From the NCBI RefSeq assembly GCF_947500075.1, contig NZ_CANMQS010000002.1, positions 868,001-932,000 of the forward strand: a DNA stretch of 64,000 nucleotides. The letters are read 5' to 3'. Below are positions 18,476-27,623 of the stretch, piece after piece. The notes under the pieces are model-generated. The model saw only the letters and a program-made list of their open reading frames with translations. It was not told the origin of the DNA and made no database searches. Every line of letters begins with the position of its first letter. Positions within the stretch are counted from its first letter, which is position 1. The translations under genes and the position numbers were made by a program. Source of the DNA: an uncultured Sulfitobacter sp. Its GTDB lineage: Bacteria; Pseudomonadota; Alphaproteobacteria; Rhodobacterales; Rhodobacteraceae.

Positions 18476-19564
18476 ATGGGACTATTTATCTTACGCCGCC
18501 TGGGCGTGATGCTGCTGACGGCTTTGTGCCTGACGTTCATCGTGTTCTGGCTGACCAATCTCTATCCAAACCTTGAAAAGCTCGCCAAGAACCAGGGCAA
18601 CTTCCGCATGTCGGACGAAGCCGTGGCCAGCTTTCTGGGCGACCGGGGCTATTTACAGCCCCTGCCCGTCAAATTCGGCCAGTGGCTGGGCGTGATGCCC
18701 GGCTGGGTGACCGAAGGGGAGGATCCCGCGGACACCTTCGGGCGATGCTTCCTGGCTGGCACGCCCGAGGAAGACCGCCCCACCCGCTGCGGCGTGTTGC
18801 AGGGCGACTGGGGGTTCTCAACCGTCTTCAAGGATGAGGTCGGCGCCACTGTGCTGACCCGGCTGGCGCTGACCGGCAAGCTGATGCTGTGTGTTCTGTT
18901 GCTGATGGTGCCCTCGGCCCTGATCATCGGGGTGCTGGCGGGCATGCGGGAGGGGTCAAAGCTGGACAGATCGTTGTCGACTTTCTCCATCGCGACCACA
19001 GCAACACCGGAATATGTCTCCGGCGTGATCTTCATCGCGCTGCTGGCCTCTTCGAAATTCGGGGTCTCGCCCTGGCTTGCGGACATGGGCTGGATTGATG
19101 GCAAGACGCTGTTCCTGGGCTCTGCCACCTCGGCAATGGAAAACGCCACTTTCTGGAATTTCTTTTTGCCGGTGTTGACGATTTCGCTCTACGGGATGGG
19201 GTACATTGCACGGATGACGCGGGCCTCAATGACCGAGGTGATGACCGCGCAATACATCCGCACGGCGCGGCTGAAAGGCGTGAAGTTTTCCGATATCGTG
19301 ATGAAACACGCGCTGCGCAACGCGCTGATCGCGCCCTTCACAGTGATCATGTTGCAGATCCCCTGGCTTCTGAACGGCGTCGTGATTGTCGAGACGCTGT
19401 TCAACTACAAGGGCTTTGGCTGGCTGCTGGTACAGGCAGCGGCCAACAATGACATTGAGCTTTTGCTGGCGGTGTCGGTCATTTCAGTGATTGTGGTGCT
19501 GGTCACGCAGCTGATTTCGGACATCGGCTACGTCTATCTCAATCCACGCATTCGTATTTCTTGA
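18476..19564 (+). CDS. ABC transporter permease, DppB/OppB type
   Basis: Inner-membrane permease of 362 residues of the peptide/nickel importer class. It has six predicted helices: one at residues 8-28, then a long periplasmic loop with two cysteines (CFLAG, TRCGVLQGDWGFS), then five helices. The cytoplasmic EAA loop QYIRTARLKGVKFSDIV contacts the ATPase. It is followed after ten bases by the second permease. The substrate could be an oligopeptide, but roseobacter members of this class also carry other solutes; the sequence does not decide. Confidence 0.88.
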   Translation: MGLFILRRLGVMLLTALCLTFIVFWLTNLYPNLEKLAKNQGNFRMSDEAVASFLGDRGYLQPLPVKFGQWLGVMPGWVTEGEDPADTFGRCFLAGTPEEDRPTRCGVLQGDWGFSTVFKDEVGATVLTRLALTGKLMLCVLLLMVPSALIIGVLAGMREGSKLDRSLSTFSIATTATPEYVSGVIFIALLASSKFGVSPWLADMGWIDGKTLFLGSATSAMENATFWNFFLPVLTISLYGMGYIARMTRASMTEVMTAQYIRTARLKGVKFSDIVMKHALRNALIAPFTVIMLQIPWLLNGVVIVETLFNYKGFGWLLVQAAANNDIELLLAVSVISVIVVLVTQLISDIGYVYLNPRIRIS

Positions 19565-19574
19565 GGGGCTGAAC

Positions 19575-21041
19575 ATGGAACCATTGACATGGACCGGGTC
19601 CCTGAGCGGACTGAACTATATCTTCACGGTTGCGCTGATCCTGCTGGCCGTTTCCATCGTCGTGCAGATTGCGCTGTCGTTTGTGCCCTCTGGCACCACC
19701 CGCGCCATCCATTCGGATGGCACCATGGCCAGCGACAGCGGCGCGCAGGGCTTTGTCGGCATGATCACCAGCTATCTGTTCTACGCGGTGATCGCGCTGG
19801 TGGCGGTTTATCTGGTCGGCGGCGTCCTCATGGGCACGGGTGCGGGCATACTGGGAGGGATGTCCCGCCAGATGGTGCCGGTGTGGATCGCGCTGATTGT
19901 CACATTTGCCGTGTCGATCACCTACAAGCGCAAACTCGGCCTTTACGGCAAATTGTTTGACAGCACCGTGGGCATGATTGGCTTTGCGCTGGTGATGTTC
20001 TGGGTCTTTACCGGCATTATGGCGGGCGTGTTTGACATGCTCACGACCCATGACACGCTCAGCCAGGTGTCCGGCATGAAGAACAAACTGCCCGGCACCC
20101 CCATGCGCAGTCCCGACGAAGGGGAGTATCAATGGTATCTGCTTGGCGGTGACAACCTGGCGCGCGACGTGTTTTCGCGGCTGCTGAAAGGGGCCTGGGT
20201 TGTGGTGCAGATTGCCCCGCTTGCGACGCTCTTTGCCTTTATGGTGGGGATCACGCTGGGCCTGCCCGCAGGCTACTATGGCGGGCGGCTGGACACCTTC
20301 CTGAGCTTTCTGGCCAACCTGATCCTCGCGTTTCCGGTGATCTTGCTGTTTTACCTGCTGGTCACCCCGGAGATTGTGCAGACCGGCATTCCCAACTATA
20401 TGGCGGCCTTTCTGTTTGTCTTCCCGCTGATCTTCATCGGGATCTTGCTGAATTCGCGGTACTACACCCAGCCGTCCTTCCGCACCCCCTTGCTGATTGT
20501 CGTGCTGGGGGCGTTGGGGTGGTTGTATCTGTCGCTGATCAGCACCAAGGGCAATATCGTGGATGCAGGCAGCTACCAGATACCGGGTCTGCCGGGATTT
20601 CTGGACGGGTTTGACATCGACCCCAGCATTCTGGTGGTCTTTGTGTCGGTGGTTTTTGTCAACTCACCCACGGTCTTTCGGATCGTGCGGGGCCTGGCGC
20701 TTGATATCAAGACCCGCGATTATGTGGCGGCCGCCCAGACCCGCGGCGAGGGTCCGTGGTACATCATGCTCTGGGAGATACTGCCCAACGCACGCGGGCC
20801 GCTGATCGTCGATTTCTGTCTGCGCATTGGCTACACCACGATCCTTCTGGGCACTTTGGGGTTCTTTGGTCTTGGGCTGGAATCCGAAAGCCCTGATTGG
20901 GGCACAACGATCAATACCGGTCGCCAGTTGATCCGTGCCTATGTTCACCCGTTGATACCGCCAGCGCTGGCTTTGTTGACGCTGGTGTTGGGATTGAACC
21001 TGCTCGCGGATGGTCTGCGCGAAGAGAGCTTGCGCGACTAG
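19575..21041 (+). CDS. ABC transporter permease, DppC/OppC type, extended N-terminus
   Basis: Partner permease of 488 residues, longer than the usual ~300. The first ~190 residues add about four membrane helices (for example IFTVALILLAVSIVVQIALS and GMIGFALVMFWVFTGIM) before the standard core. The core has the DNLARDVFSRLLKGAW entry motif and the EAA loop DYVAAAQTRGEGPWYIMLWE. It ends in the usual LLADGLREESLRD. The extended form suits unusual peptide-type importers. Same operon as the flanking permease and ATPase. Confidence 0.87.
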   Translation: MEPLTWTGSLSGLNYIFTVALILLAVSIVVQIALSFVPSGTTRAIHSDGTMASDSGAQGFVGMITSYLFYAVIALVAVYLVGGVLMGTGAGILGGMSRQMVPVWIALIVTFAVSITYKRKLGLYGKLFDSTVGMIGFALVMFWVFTGIMAGVFDMLTTHDTLSQVSGMKNKLPGTPMRSPDEGEYQWYLLGGDNLARDVFSRLLKGAWVVVQIAPLATLFAFMVGITLGLPAGYYGGRLDTFLSFLANLILAFPVILLFYLLVTPEIVQTGIPNYMAAFLFVFPLIFIGILLNSRYYTQPSFRTPLLIVVLGALGWLYLSLISTKGNIVDAGSYQIPGLPGFLDGFDIDPSILVVFVSVVFVNSPTVFRIVRGLALDIKTRDYVAAAQTRGEGPWYIMLWEILPNARGPLIVDFCLRIGYTTILLGTLGFFGLGLESESPDWGTTINTGRQLIRAYVHPLIPPALALLTLVLGLNLLADGLREESLRD

Positions 21042-21051
21042 GACGAGAGGG

Positions 21052-21095
21052 AGGGATTTTCGGAGGCTCTGCCTCCGGACCTCCGGGATATTTAT
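21052..21095. repeat. GC-rich intergenic hairpin of the CGGAGGC...GATATTT type
   Basis: CGGAGGC-TCT-GCCTCCG (21061-21077), then GACCTCCGGGATATTT. I recall this hairpin followed by GATATTT as common between genes in Rhodobacteraceae. Here it lies between the second permease and the ATPase gene and may lower or tune distal transcription. Confidence 0.5.
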
Positions 21096-21149
21096 AGAGA
21101 AAAGAGGGGCAGTGCCCTGCCCTCGTGGCGCTCCAAAAGGAGAAGGTTG

Positions 21150-23240
21150 ATGGTTAAACAGGCTTATGACGGTCCCATTCTGGAAATTGACAAGCTGTCG
21201 ATTTCATTTTTCACAAGGCTGCGGGAGATCCCGGCGGTGATGGACTTTTCCGTCGCGGTCAAACCCGGCGAAGCTGTGGGGCTTGTGGGTGAATCCGGGT
21301 GCGGGAAATCCACTGTGGCGCTGGGGGTCATGCAGGATCTGGGCAAGAACGGGCGCATTGTGGGCGGCTCGATCAAGTTCAAGGGCCGTGATCTGGCAGA
21401 GATGAGCGATGATGAGCTCCGCGACATTCGCGGCTCCGAGATTGCGATGATCTATCAGGAGCCGATGGCATCTTTGAACCCGGCGATGAAGATCGGCAAG
21501 CAGTTGATGGAAGTGCCGATGATCCATGCGGGCATGTCCGAGAAAGAGGCCTATGACCGTGCGTTGCAGGTGGTTACGGATGTGAAGCTGCCGGACCCCA
21601 AGCGTATTCTGGACGCCTATCCGCACCAATTGTCCGGCGGCCAGCAGCAGCGCATCGTGATTGCCATGGCGCTGATGTCAGAGCCGTCGCTGCTCATCCT
21701 GGATGAGCCGACCACCGCGCTGGATGTGACGGTGGAGGCGGCTGTGGTGCAATTGGTCAAGGAGCTGGGCACCAAATACGGCACGTCGATGCTGTTTATC
21801 TCCCACAACCTTGGCCTGGTGTTGGAAACCTGCGACCGCATCTGCGTGATGTATTCCGGTGAAGCGGTCGAGCGTGGGTCGATTGAAGATGTGTTCGACA
21901 CCATGCAGCACCCCTATACGCAGGCGCTGTTCCGCTCGATCCCGCTGCCCGGTGCGGACAAGAACGCGCGGCCGTTGGTCGCGATCCCCGGCAACTTCCC
22001 CCTGCCCCACGAACGCCCGCCGGGCTGCAATTTTGGCCCGCGGTGTGATTATTTCGAAGCGGGTCGCTGTGATCAGGGCAACATCGCCATGCGCGATGTG
22101 CCCGGCAATGACCGCCATGCCTCGCGCTGTGTGAAGTTTGACGAGATCGACTGGAACGCGCCGCTGGAACTGGCGGACGTCAAGACCAAGGGAGAGATCG
22201 GGCGCGTTGTCCTGAAGATGGACAAGCTGAAGAAATACTATCAGGTGGCGGCCAATGCGATGTTTGGCGGAGGCGACACCAAGGTGGTCAAGGCCAATGA
22301 GGAGCTGTCGTTTGAGGCACGCGAATCCGAGACCCTGGCGATTGTGGGCGAATCCGGGTGTGGGAAATCCACCTTTGCCAAGGTGTTGATGGGGCTGGAG
22401 ACCGCGACCGAAGGGCAGATCCTGCTGGACAATCAGAACATCGGCGATGTGCCCATTGAGGACCGCACCACCCAGAACGTGGCGGATGTGCAGATGGTGT
22501 TCCAGAACCCCTTTGACACGCTGAACCCCTCGATGACCGTGGGCCGGCAGATCATCCGTGCGTTGGAGATCTTCAAAATCGGCAAGAACGAGGGTGAGCG
22601 GCGGCAGCGGATGCTGGAACTGCTGGATCTGGTGAAACTGCCGAGGGAGTTTGCGGAACGCATGCCTCGGCAATTGTCAGGCGGTCAGAAGCAGCGGGTG
22701 GGCATTGCCCGCGCCTTTGCCGGGGACGCGCGGATCGTGGTGGCGGATGAGCCTGTATCGGCGCTGGATGTCTCCGTGCAGGCGGCGGTGACCGATCTGT
22801 TGATGGAGATCCAGCGTGAGCAGAAGACGACGCTGCTGTTCATCTCCCATGACCTCAGCATCGTGCGCTATCTCAGCGACCGGGTCATGGTGATGTATCT
22901 GGGCCATGTGGTGGAATTGGGCGATACCGATCAGGTGTTCTCTCCGCCCTACCACCCCTATACCGAAGCGCTGTTGTCGGCGGTGCCGATTGCCGACACA
23001 TCGGTGAAGAAAAAGCACATCGTACTCGAAGGCGATATTCCCTCAGCGATGAACCCGCCCCCCGGCTGTCCGTTCCAGACGCGGTGTCGTTGGAAGGACA
23101 AGGTTGCCGGCGGATTGTGCGAGAAAGAAGTGCCGCCGATCCGGCAATTGGCTGCGGGACATCAGATCAAATGTCACCTGCCTGATGCGGAGCTCGACCA
23201 GATGGAACCGGTGATCGAAGTCGGCGTCGCGGCTGAGTAG
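21150..23240 (+). CDS. Fused double ABC ATPase, DppD-DppF type
   Basis: Two peptide-type ATPases in one chain of 697 residues. Half 1 has Walker A GESGCGKST at 47-55, signature LSGGQQQR at 161-168 and Walker B LLILDEP at 181-187. The oligopeptide-ATPase tail HERPPGCNFGPRCDYFEAGRC carries a cysteine cluster. Half 2 has Walker A GESGCGKST near 399, signature LSGGQKQR and the tail PPPGCPFQTRCRW. ATG at 21150 follows AGGAG; a TTG one codon upstream is possible. It powers the two permeases upstream. The tail cysteines bind an iron-sulfur cluster in some homologues. Confidence 0.92.
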   Translation: MVKQAYDGPILEIDKLSISFFTRLREIPAVMDFSVAVKPGEAVGLVGESGCGKSTVALGVMQDLGKNGRIVGGSIKFKGRDLAEMSDDELRDIRGSEIAMIYQEPMASLNPAMKIGKQLMEVPMIHAGMSEKEAYDRALQVVTDVKLPDPKRILDAYPHQLSGGQQQRIVIAMALMSEPSLLILDEPTTALDVTVEAAVVQLVKELGTKYGTSMLFISHNLGLVLETCDRICVMYSGEAVERGSIEDVFDTMQHPYTQALFRSIPLPGADKNARPLVAIPGNFPLPHERPPGCNFGPRCDYFEAGRCDQGNIAMRDVPGNDRHASRCVKFDEIDWNAPLELADVKTKGEIGRVVLKMDKLKKYYQVAANAMFGGGDTKVVKANEELSFEARESETLAIVGESGCGKSTFAKVLMGLETATEGQILLDNQNIGDVPIEDRTTQNVADVQMVFQNPFDTLNPSMTVGRQIIRALEIFKIGKNEGERRQRMLELLDLVKLPREFAERMPRQLSGGQKQRVGIARAFAGDARIVVADEPVSALDVSVQAAVTDLLMEIQREQKTTLLFISHDLSIVRYLSDRVMVMYLGHVVELGDTDQVFSPPYHPYTEALLSAVPIADTSVKKKHIVLEGDIPSAMNPPPGCPFQTRCRWKDKVAGGLCEKEVPPIRQLAAGHQIKCHLPDAELDQMEPVIEVGVAAE

Positions 23241-23277
23241 CGGCGCGCAGGCAGCCCTGCGCGCCACGGGTGCGCTG

Positions 23278-23790
23278 TCAGCCGCCTGTGTAGACGCCGG
23301 ACAGTTGCTCTGCCACGTTTTCGGCAAAGCTGACGATCATCGCGTCGTAGAAGTCATCCGTACCGGGTCGCACTCCGATAAAGCCTGCGGGGACGACCTG
23401 TTCTCCTGTCATGGCGGAAATCCGCACGGGGAAAGTTTCGTTCCCGGAGGCGGTGTTGGGTCCGTTCAACACGACCACCCCCTCAAGCTGGTTGAACGCA
23501 TCACCGTTCGGCGCCAGCGTATCGCCGTCCAGCGCCACTTTGCGGATGTTGACCCTGATGTCATAGCTGTCTTCGCCCGTACCAAGGGTCACCCGGTCAG
23601 AAATGGCCTGGGCCAGGTCGGTGGTGATTGTCTCATAGACCCGCGCCGCGTTGCTGTCCTGCGCGGCAAGGGCAGACACTTCAACGGTCACTTCCGCGAC
23701 AGGCGGGGTCTCTACAGCGGCGGCGAAGGAGGCCAGCGCAAAGGTGCTTACCGTGGCTGCAAGGGCAGTTGTCTTGATCACATTCAACAT
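23278..23790 (-). CDS. Secreted protein of unknown function
   Basis: 170 residues with a clear signal peptide (MLNVIKTTALAATVSTFALASFAAA) followed by a mixed alpha/beta domain. Segments include VYETITTDLAQAISDR, YDIRVNIRKVALDGD and GVVVLNGPNTASGNETFPV. The last part (FYDAMIVSFAENVAEQLSG) is helical. Three consecutive ATG codons follow GGAG; the third (23790) has the best seven-base spacing. I do not recognise the family. The layout (strand, conserved charged pair, strand, final helix) resembles the lipoprotein at 58743-59351, but only loosely. It is convergent with the ABC ATPase. Confidence 0.75.
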   Translation of the reverse strand: MLNVIKTTALAATVSTFALASFAAAVETPPVAEVTVEVSALAAQDSNAARVYETITTDLAQAISDRVTLGTGEDSYDIRVNIRKVALDGDTLAPNGDAFNQLEGVVVLNGPNTASGNETFPVRISAMTGEQVVPAGFIGVRPGTDDFYDAMIVSFAENVAEQLSGVYTGG

Positions 23791-23948
23791 CATCATACTC
23801 CTTTTGTCTGAGCGGTGCCGCCCGTCCAAACTCTGGACAGCAGGCTCGGAGCATCAACAAAGTTGGATCGTGGAAAGTTCCGTTGACAGAGAGGCGGTTT
23901 GAGCGGCGACCCGCCATCAGTCCTGAAAAACCATGCGTAACCAGTTGG

Positions 23949-24545
23949 TTAGTTGCCTGCGATGACCTTCACATAGTTCCGGGTTTCCTTGAACGGCGGG
24001 ATGCCATCGTACTTCCGCACCGCACCGGGGCCGGCGTTGTAGGCCGCCAGTGCCAGCCGCCAGGACCCGAATGTCTTGAACTGCTGCTTGAGATAGCGCG
24101 CGCCCCCTTCAAGGTTCTGTGCAGGATCCTTGGGGTCCACACGCAGGCTGCGGGCTGTGGCAGGCATCAACTGGGCCAGCCCCATGGCCCCCTTGTGAGA
24201 CACCGCCGCAGGGTTCCAGCCGCTTTCCTGCTGGACAAGGCGCAGGAACAGGTCCACCGGCACGCCGTGCCGCTGTGCGGCATCCTTGGCCATGTTCAGG
24301 TATTGCCCGCGATATTTGCCCGTGTATTTCGGCGTGTTCCATTTGCTGGGTGTGATCACGGAGGGTGGCTTCAACCGCACGGAGGAGGAATACTGCGCCG
24401 CCGCGCGGCTATCGAGCAGCTTTTTTTGCGAATTGAACAGCGTCTGCCGGCTTTTGGAGGAGAAAACATCCGCACTTGCCGCACCCGAGAGGACAGCCCC
24501 TCCGGCCAACACAGCAACCAATGCCGCCTGTGCAGTTCTACGCAT
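23949..24545 (-). CDS. Lytic transglycosylase, SLT domain
   Basis: Exported murein hydrolase of 198 residues. A signal peptide ([19 protein letters not shown]) precedes a ~60-residue linker and a family-1 lytic transglycosylase domain. The catalytic glutamate is in [14 protein letters not shown], followed by [13 protein letters not shown] and the terminal motif [25 protein letters not shown] at 24545 (MRRTAQ) has GGAGG eight bases upstream; longer in-frame starts lack this. It cuts glycan strands to 1,6-anhydro products in the periplasm, and its short form suggests a housekeeping trimming role. Confidence 0.9.
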   Translation of the reverse strand: MRRTAQAALVAVLAGGAVLSGAASADVFSSKSRQTLFNSQKKLLDSRAAAQYSSSVRLKPPSVITPSKWNTPKYTGKYRGQYLNMAKDAAQRHGVPVDLFLRLVQQESGWNPAAVSHKGAMGLAQLMPATARSLRVDPKDPAQNLEGGARYLKQQFKTFGSWRLALAAYNAGPGAVRKYDGIPPFKETRNYVKVIAGN

Positions 24546-24750
24546 CCACAATGCCTCCGCCCAAGTCTCGCGCATCATATAGCAAAAATGCGCCAATGCG
24601 CCAGCCTTTGAATTCAATCCGCTACGCGGCAAATCATGCGAAACGATTTGTTAACCATGGTTCAGCCATGAACAGGCAGATATAAAGCGCCAAACGCGCT
24701 GTGGTGGATTCGCAGCGTCGCCAAAAATACTGATCTAAAAGGGGGGCAAC

Positions 24751-25257
24751 ATGGCCGGCTCAGTGAACAAAGTGATCCTTATCGGCAATCTGGGACGCGA
24801 CCCGGAAGTGCGTTCGTTCCAGAACGGCGGAAAGGTCTGCAACCTGCGCATTGCGACCTCTGAAAACTGGAAAGACCGGAACACCGGGGAGCGTCGGGAA
24901 CGGACCGAGTGGCACACCGTTGCAATCTTTAATGAAAACCTTGTGCGGCTGGCGGAACAATACCTGCGCAAAGGGTCGAAGGTTTACATCGAAGGCAAGC
25001 TGGAAACCCGCAAGTGGCAGGATCAGTCCGGTCAGGACCGCTATTCAACCGAGGTGGTCTTGCGCCCCTACGCGGGCGAACTGACATTCCTCGACAGCCG
25101 CGATGGCAGCGGCGGTGGTGGCGGCGGTTACAGCGGCGGCGGTCATGATCAGGGGTATGACAGCGGCGGCTATGACAGCGGCCCCAGCCAGGGTAGCGGC
25201 GGCGGTCAGGGTGGCGGCGGCGGGTCGCGCGATCTGGACGACGAAATCCCGTTCTGA
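24751..25257 (+). CDS. ssb: Single-stranded DNA-binding protein Ssb
   Basis: 168 residues. An OB-fold domain ([20 protein letters not shown] to about 112) is followed by a glycine-rich linker and the acidic tip DLDDEIPF, which recruits replication and repair partners. All expected features are present and the length is normal. GGGGGG lies shortly before the ATG. Upstream 24655-24675 holds GTTC-N6-GAAC, which does not match the GTTC-N7-GTTC alphaproteobacterial SOS box, so LexA control is not shown. Confidence 0.97.
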   Translation: MAGSVNKVILIGNLGRDPEVRSFQNGGKVCNLRIATSENWKDRNTGERRERTEWHTVAIFNENLVRLAEQYLRKGSKVYIEGKLETRKWQDQSGQDRYSTEVVLRPYAGELTFLDSRDGSGGGGGGYSGGGHDQGYDSGGYDSGPSQGSGGGQGGGGGSRDLDDEIPF

Positions 25258-25263
25258 TCCGCC

Positions 25264-25689
25264 ATGCGCATCCGGGAGCTGACAGTTGATGACACCGCCG
25301 ATGCGCTGAGCCTCTATTCCGATTTGACCTTTGGGCCGCCCTGTGACGACGGGGCGGCTTTTCTTGCGGTCCTGAGCCATCCCGGCACCTGCGTCGTCGG
25401 CGCAGAGGACGCAGAGCGCATTATCGGCATGGTCACCCTGCATCTGTTGCCAAATGTCACCTGGGGTGCCCGCCCCTATGCCTTGATCGAAAACGTGGTC
25501 ACGGCGACCGCACACCGGGGAAAGGGCGTGGGACGTCTGGTGATGCAGGGCGCGATTGACCGCGCGTGGGCGGCGGAGGCCTACAAGATCATGCTGCTGA
25601 CCGGACAGAAACGCGGCGCAGGCGGGTTTTATGAGGCAATGGGGTTCGGGGCGGAGGACAAGACGGGGATGGTGCTGCGGCGGGGTTAG
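25264..25689 (+). CDS. GNAT-family N-acetyltransferase
   Basis: 141-residue acetyl-CoA-dependent acyltransferase fold. The acetyl-CoA loop is seen as ENVVTATAHRGKGVGRLVMQGAIDRAW, with R/Q-x-x-G-x-G/A present as HRGKGVG. A late strand KIMLLTGQKRGAGGFYEAMGF completes the domain. It follows ssb by six bases and its stop overlaps that of aroB. The substrate cannot be told from sequence. Confidence 0.85.
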   Translation: MRIRELTVDDTADALSLYSDLTFGPPCDDGAAFLAVLSHPGTCVVGAEDAERIIGMVTLHLLPNVTWGARPYALIENVVTATAHRGKGVGRLVMQGAIDRAWAAEAYKIMLLTGQKRGAGGFYEAMGFGAEDKTGMVLRRG

Positions 25690-26801
25690 CCCCGCGCTGC
25701 CAATGCGTCCTCCAGAACGCCCAAAACCGCCTCATGGGGCACTTCATTGGTCACAAACGCCTGCCCGATCCCACGGGCCAGAATGAAATTCAACCGTCCG
25801 GCCACCACTTTCTTGTCTTGCCCCATCAGGTCCAGCAGAGCCGCTGCATCCGGCAAATCCCCGTCAATATCAGACAGATCTGTCTTCATCCCCATCGCCT
25901 TGAGATGGGCGCGCACCCGGCTGGGATCTTCCTGTGGGCACAGCCCCATGCGCGCGGACAGCTCAAAAGCCAAGGCACAGCCCACCGCGACGCCTTCCCC
26001 ATGCAAAAGCCGGTCACTGTAGCCGGTCGCGGCTTCAAGCGCGTGGCAGAACGTATGGCCGAGGTTCAAAAGCGCGCGGTCCCCATGCTCTTTCTCGTCC
26101 CGCATGACGATGTCGGCTTTCATCTGGACCGAATGGCGCACGGCTTCCACCCGCAGCGCGGGATCACCGGAAGCAAGCGCGGGGCCGTTTGCTTCAAGCC
26201 ATTCAAAGAACGCAGCGTCGCCCAGCAACCCGTATTTCACCACTTCGCCATACCCGGCCAGAAAATCCCTCTGCGCCATGCTGGACAGGATGCCCGTGTC
26301 TGCCAGCACCAGTGCCGGCTGATGAAACGCCCCGATCAGGTTCTTGCCCTGTGGCGCGTTGATGCCGGTTTTGCCCCCGACCGAACTGTCGACCTGCGCC
26401 AGCAGGGAGGTGGGGGTCTGCACAAAGCGCACACCCCGGCGCAGGATCGCGGCGGCAAATCCGACCAGATCACCAATGACACCGCCCCCGAAGGCCAGCA
26501 CAACATCGCCCCGCTCTACCTTCTGGTCGAGCAGCCATTCGACCGTGTCGCACAGATGGGGCCAGCTTTTGGTGGCCTCTCCCGCAGGCAGGGTCAGCGC
26601 GGTCATCTCAATCCCTGCCATCGCCAACCCGGCACGCAGGCCTTCCAGATGCAGAGCGGCAACATTGGTGTCTGTGACCACACAGACCTGCTTGCGCGCC
26701 AGCAATGGTGCAATCTGCGCGCCCGCCTCCGCAATCAGTCCCGGCCCGATGCGGACCTGATACGCGCGTCCGGGCAAATCAACATCTACGGTTTCACGCA
26801 T
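25686..26801 (-). CDS. aroB: 3-dehydroquinate synthase AroB
   Basis: Second enzyme of the shikimate pathway, converting DAHP to 3-dehydroquinate with NAD+ and a metal; 371 residues. GGGVIGDLVGFAAAILRRGV is the NAD-binding signature. DSSVGGKTGIN and the metal ligands in YGEVVKYGLLGD, NLGHTFCHALE and LLHGEGVAVG are visible. ATG at 26801 (MRETVDVDLPG) overlaps the aroK stop by eight bases, showing coupled expression; a start at 26825 is possible. Confidence 0.95.
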   Translation of the reverse strand: MRETVDVDLPGRAYQVRIGPGLIAEAGAQIAPLLARKQVCVVTDTNVAALHLEGLRAGLAMAGIEMTALTLPAGEATKSWPHLCDTVEWLLDQKVERGDVVLAFGGGVIGDLVGFAAAILRRGVRFVQTPTSLLAQVDSSVGGKTGINAPQGKNLIGAFHQPALVLADTGILSSMAQRDFLAGYGEVVKYGLLGDAAFFEWLEANGPALASGDPALRVEAVRHSVQMKADIVMRDEKEHGDRALLNLGHTFCHALEAATGYSDRLLHGEGVAVGCALAFELSARMGLCPQEDPSRVRAHLKAMGMKTDLSDIDGDLPDAAALLDLMGQDKKVVAGRLNFILARGIGQAFVTNEVPHEAVLGVLEDALAARG

Positions 26802-27390
26802 CGCGGTCCTCCAACACATCCGCACGGCCGAGCAAACAGGTGATCACCCGGTTGGCCATGTCATCAATCGTCAGCTCTGCCCCGCATTTCACCGACAGAT
26901 CCGCCAGAGCGTACACCGGGTTGCGCACGTCAAAGAGCGCGGCCAGCGTGGCGCGGGGATCAGATGTGCGCAGCAAGGGGCGCGTGTCCTTGTGGCGCAC
27001 CCTGTTCCACAAAAGATCAAGATCCGCATCCAGCCACACCGCCACGCCTTTGGCATGAATGTTTGCGCGGTTTTCCTCCGCCAGAAACGCGCCGCCGCCG
27101 GTGGACAGAATGCCCCGCTCCTCTTTCAGCAGACGCGCGATCACTTCCGTCTCCCGCCTGCGAAAGAAGGCTTCACCGTCCCGCGTAAATATCTCAGGCA
27201 CGCTGAGGTTTGCGGCGGCTTCAATCTCCGCGTCGCTGTCCAGAAACGGCACCTGCAGCTTGGCCGCCACCGCACGCCCCACCGCCGTCTTGCCCGCCCC
27301 CATCATACCGACAAGCGCCACCGTCTTTTTCAGATGGAAGCGGCGGTCATGTGGTCCTGCGTCGGCCATGGATTGCTCAATTTCTCTCAT
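26794..27390 (-). CDS. aroK: Shikimate kinase AroK
   Basis: Phosphorylates shikimate at the 3-hydroxyl; 198 residues. Walker A GMMGAGKTAVGRAVA, the shikimate-binding DSDAEIE, RRRETEV, and the GGGAF loop (LSTGGGAFL) are all present. The lid motif RPLL follows. The amino end has about 20 extra residues (MREIEQSMADAGPHDRRFHL); the MADAG methionine at residue 8 is an alternative start. It is translationally coupled to aroB and divergent from a small membrane protein gene. Confidence 0.94.
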   Translation of the reverse strand: MREIEQSMADAGPHDRRFHLKKTVALVGMMGAGKTAVGRAVAAKLQVPFLDSDAEIEAAANLSVPEIFTRDGEAFFRRRETEVIARLLKEERGILSTGGGAFLAEENRANIHAKGVAVWLDADLDLLWNRVRHKDTRPLLRTSDPRATLAALFDVRNPVYALADLSVKCGAELTIDDMANRVITCLLGRADVLEDRDA

Positions 27391-27470
27391 TTTCTTCTGA
27401 ATGACGTGATATTGGAGGAAAGGCCATATATATGTTGTTCAATGCGGGCAGAAACACACGGGCAAAACCG

Positions 27471-27620
27471 ATGGGAAGACTAATCAAGTTGTTGATATAC
27501 CTTGCAGTACTGGGGTTTATTGGCCTTGTCGGATATGCCTATGTCGGACCCTTCTTCGGGGCTGACTTCGCGCCCACGCAAGTTGAGACACGCGAACCTG
27601 TGACCCTGACGGAGGATTAA
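27471..27620 (+). CDS. 49-residue membrane protein
   Basis: MGRLIKLLIYLAVLGFIGLV opens a single hydrophobic helix, followed by GYAYVGPFFGADFAPTQ and an acidic tail ending LTED. It precedes the exported 520-residue protein by three bases and probably forms an operon with it and xerD. An in-frame ATG at 27432 would add 13 residues; ATG at 27471 leaves the helix at the amino end, as in a signal anchor. I recognise this as a type of small protein recurring in this clade, without a known function. Confidence 0.7.
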   Translation: MGRLIKLLIYLAVLGFIGLVGYAYVGPFFGADFAPTQVETREPVTLTED

Positions 27621-27623
27621 GTG

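Noticed and set aside
24655-24675. Possible SOS box before ssb
   Set aside because: GTTC-N6-GAAC is a symmetric pair that does not fit the alphaproteobacterial GTTC-N7-GTTC direct repeat.
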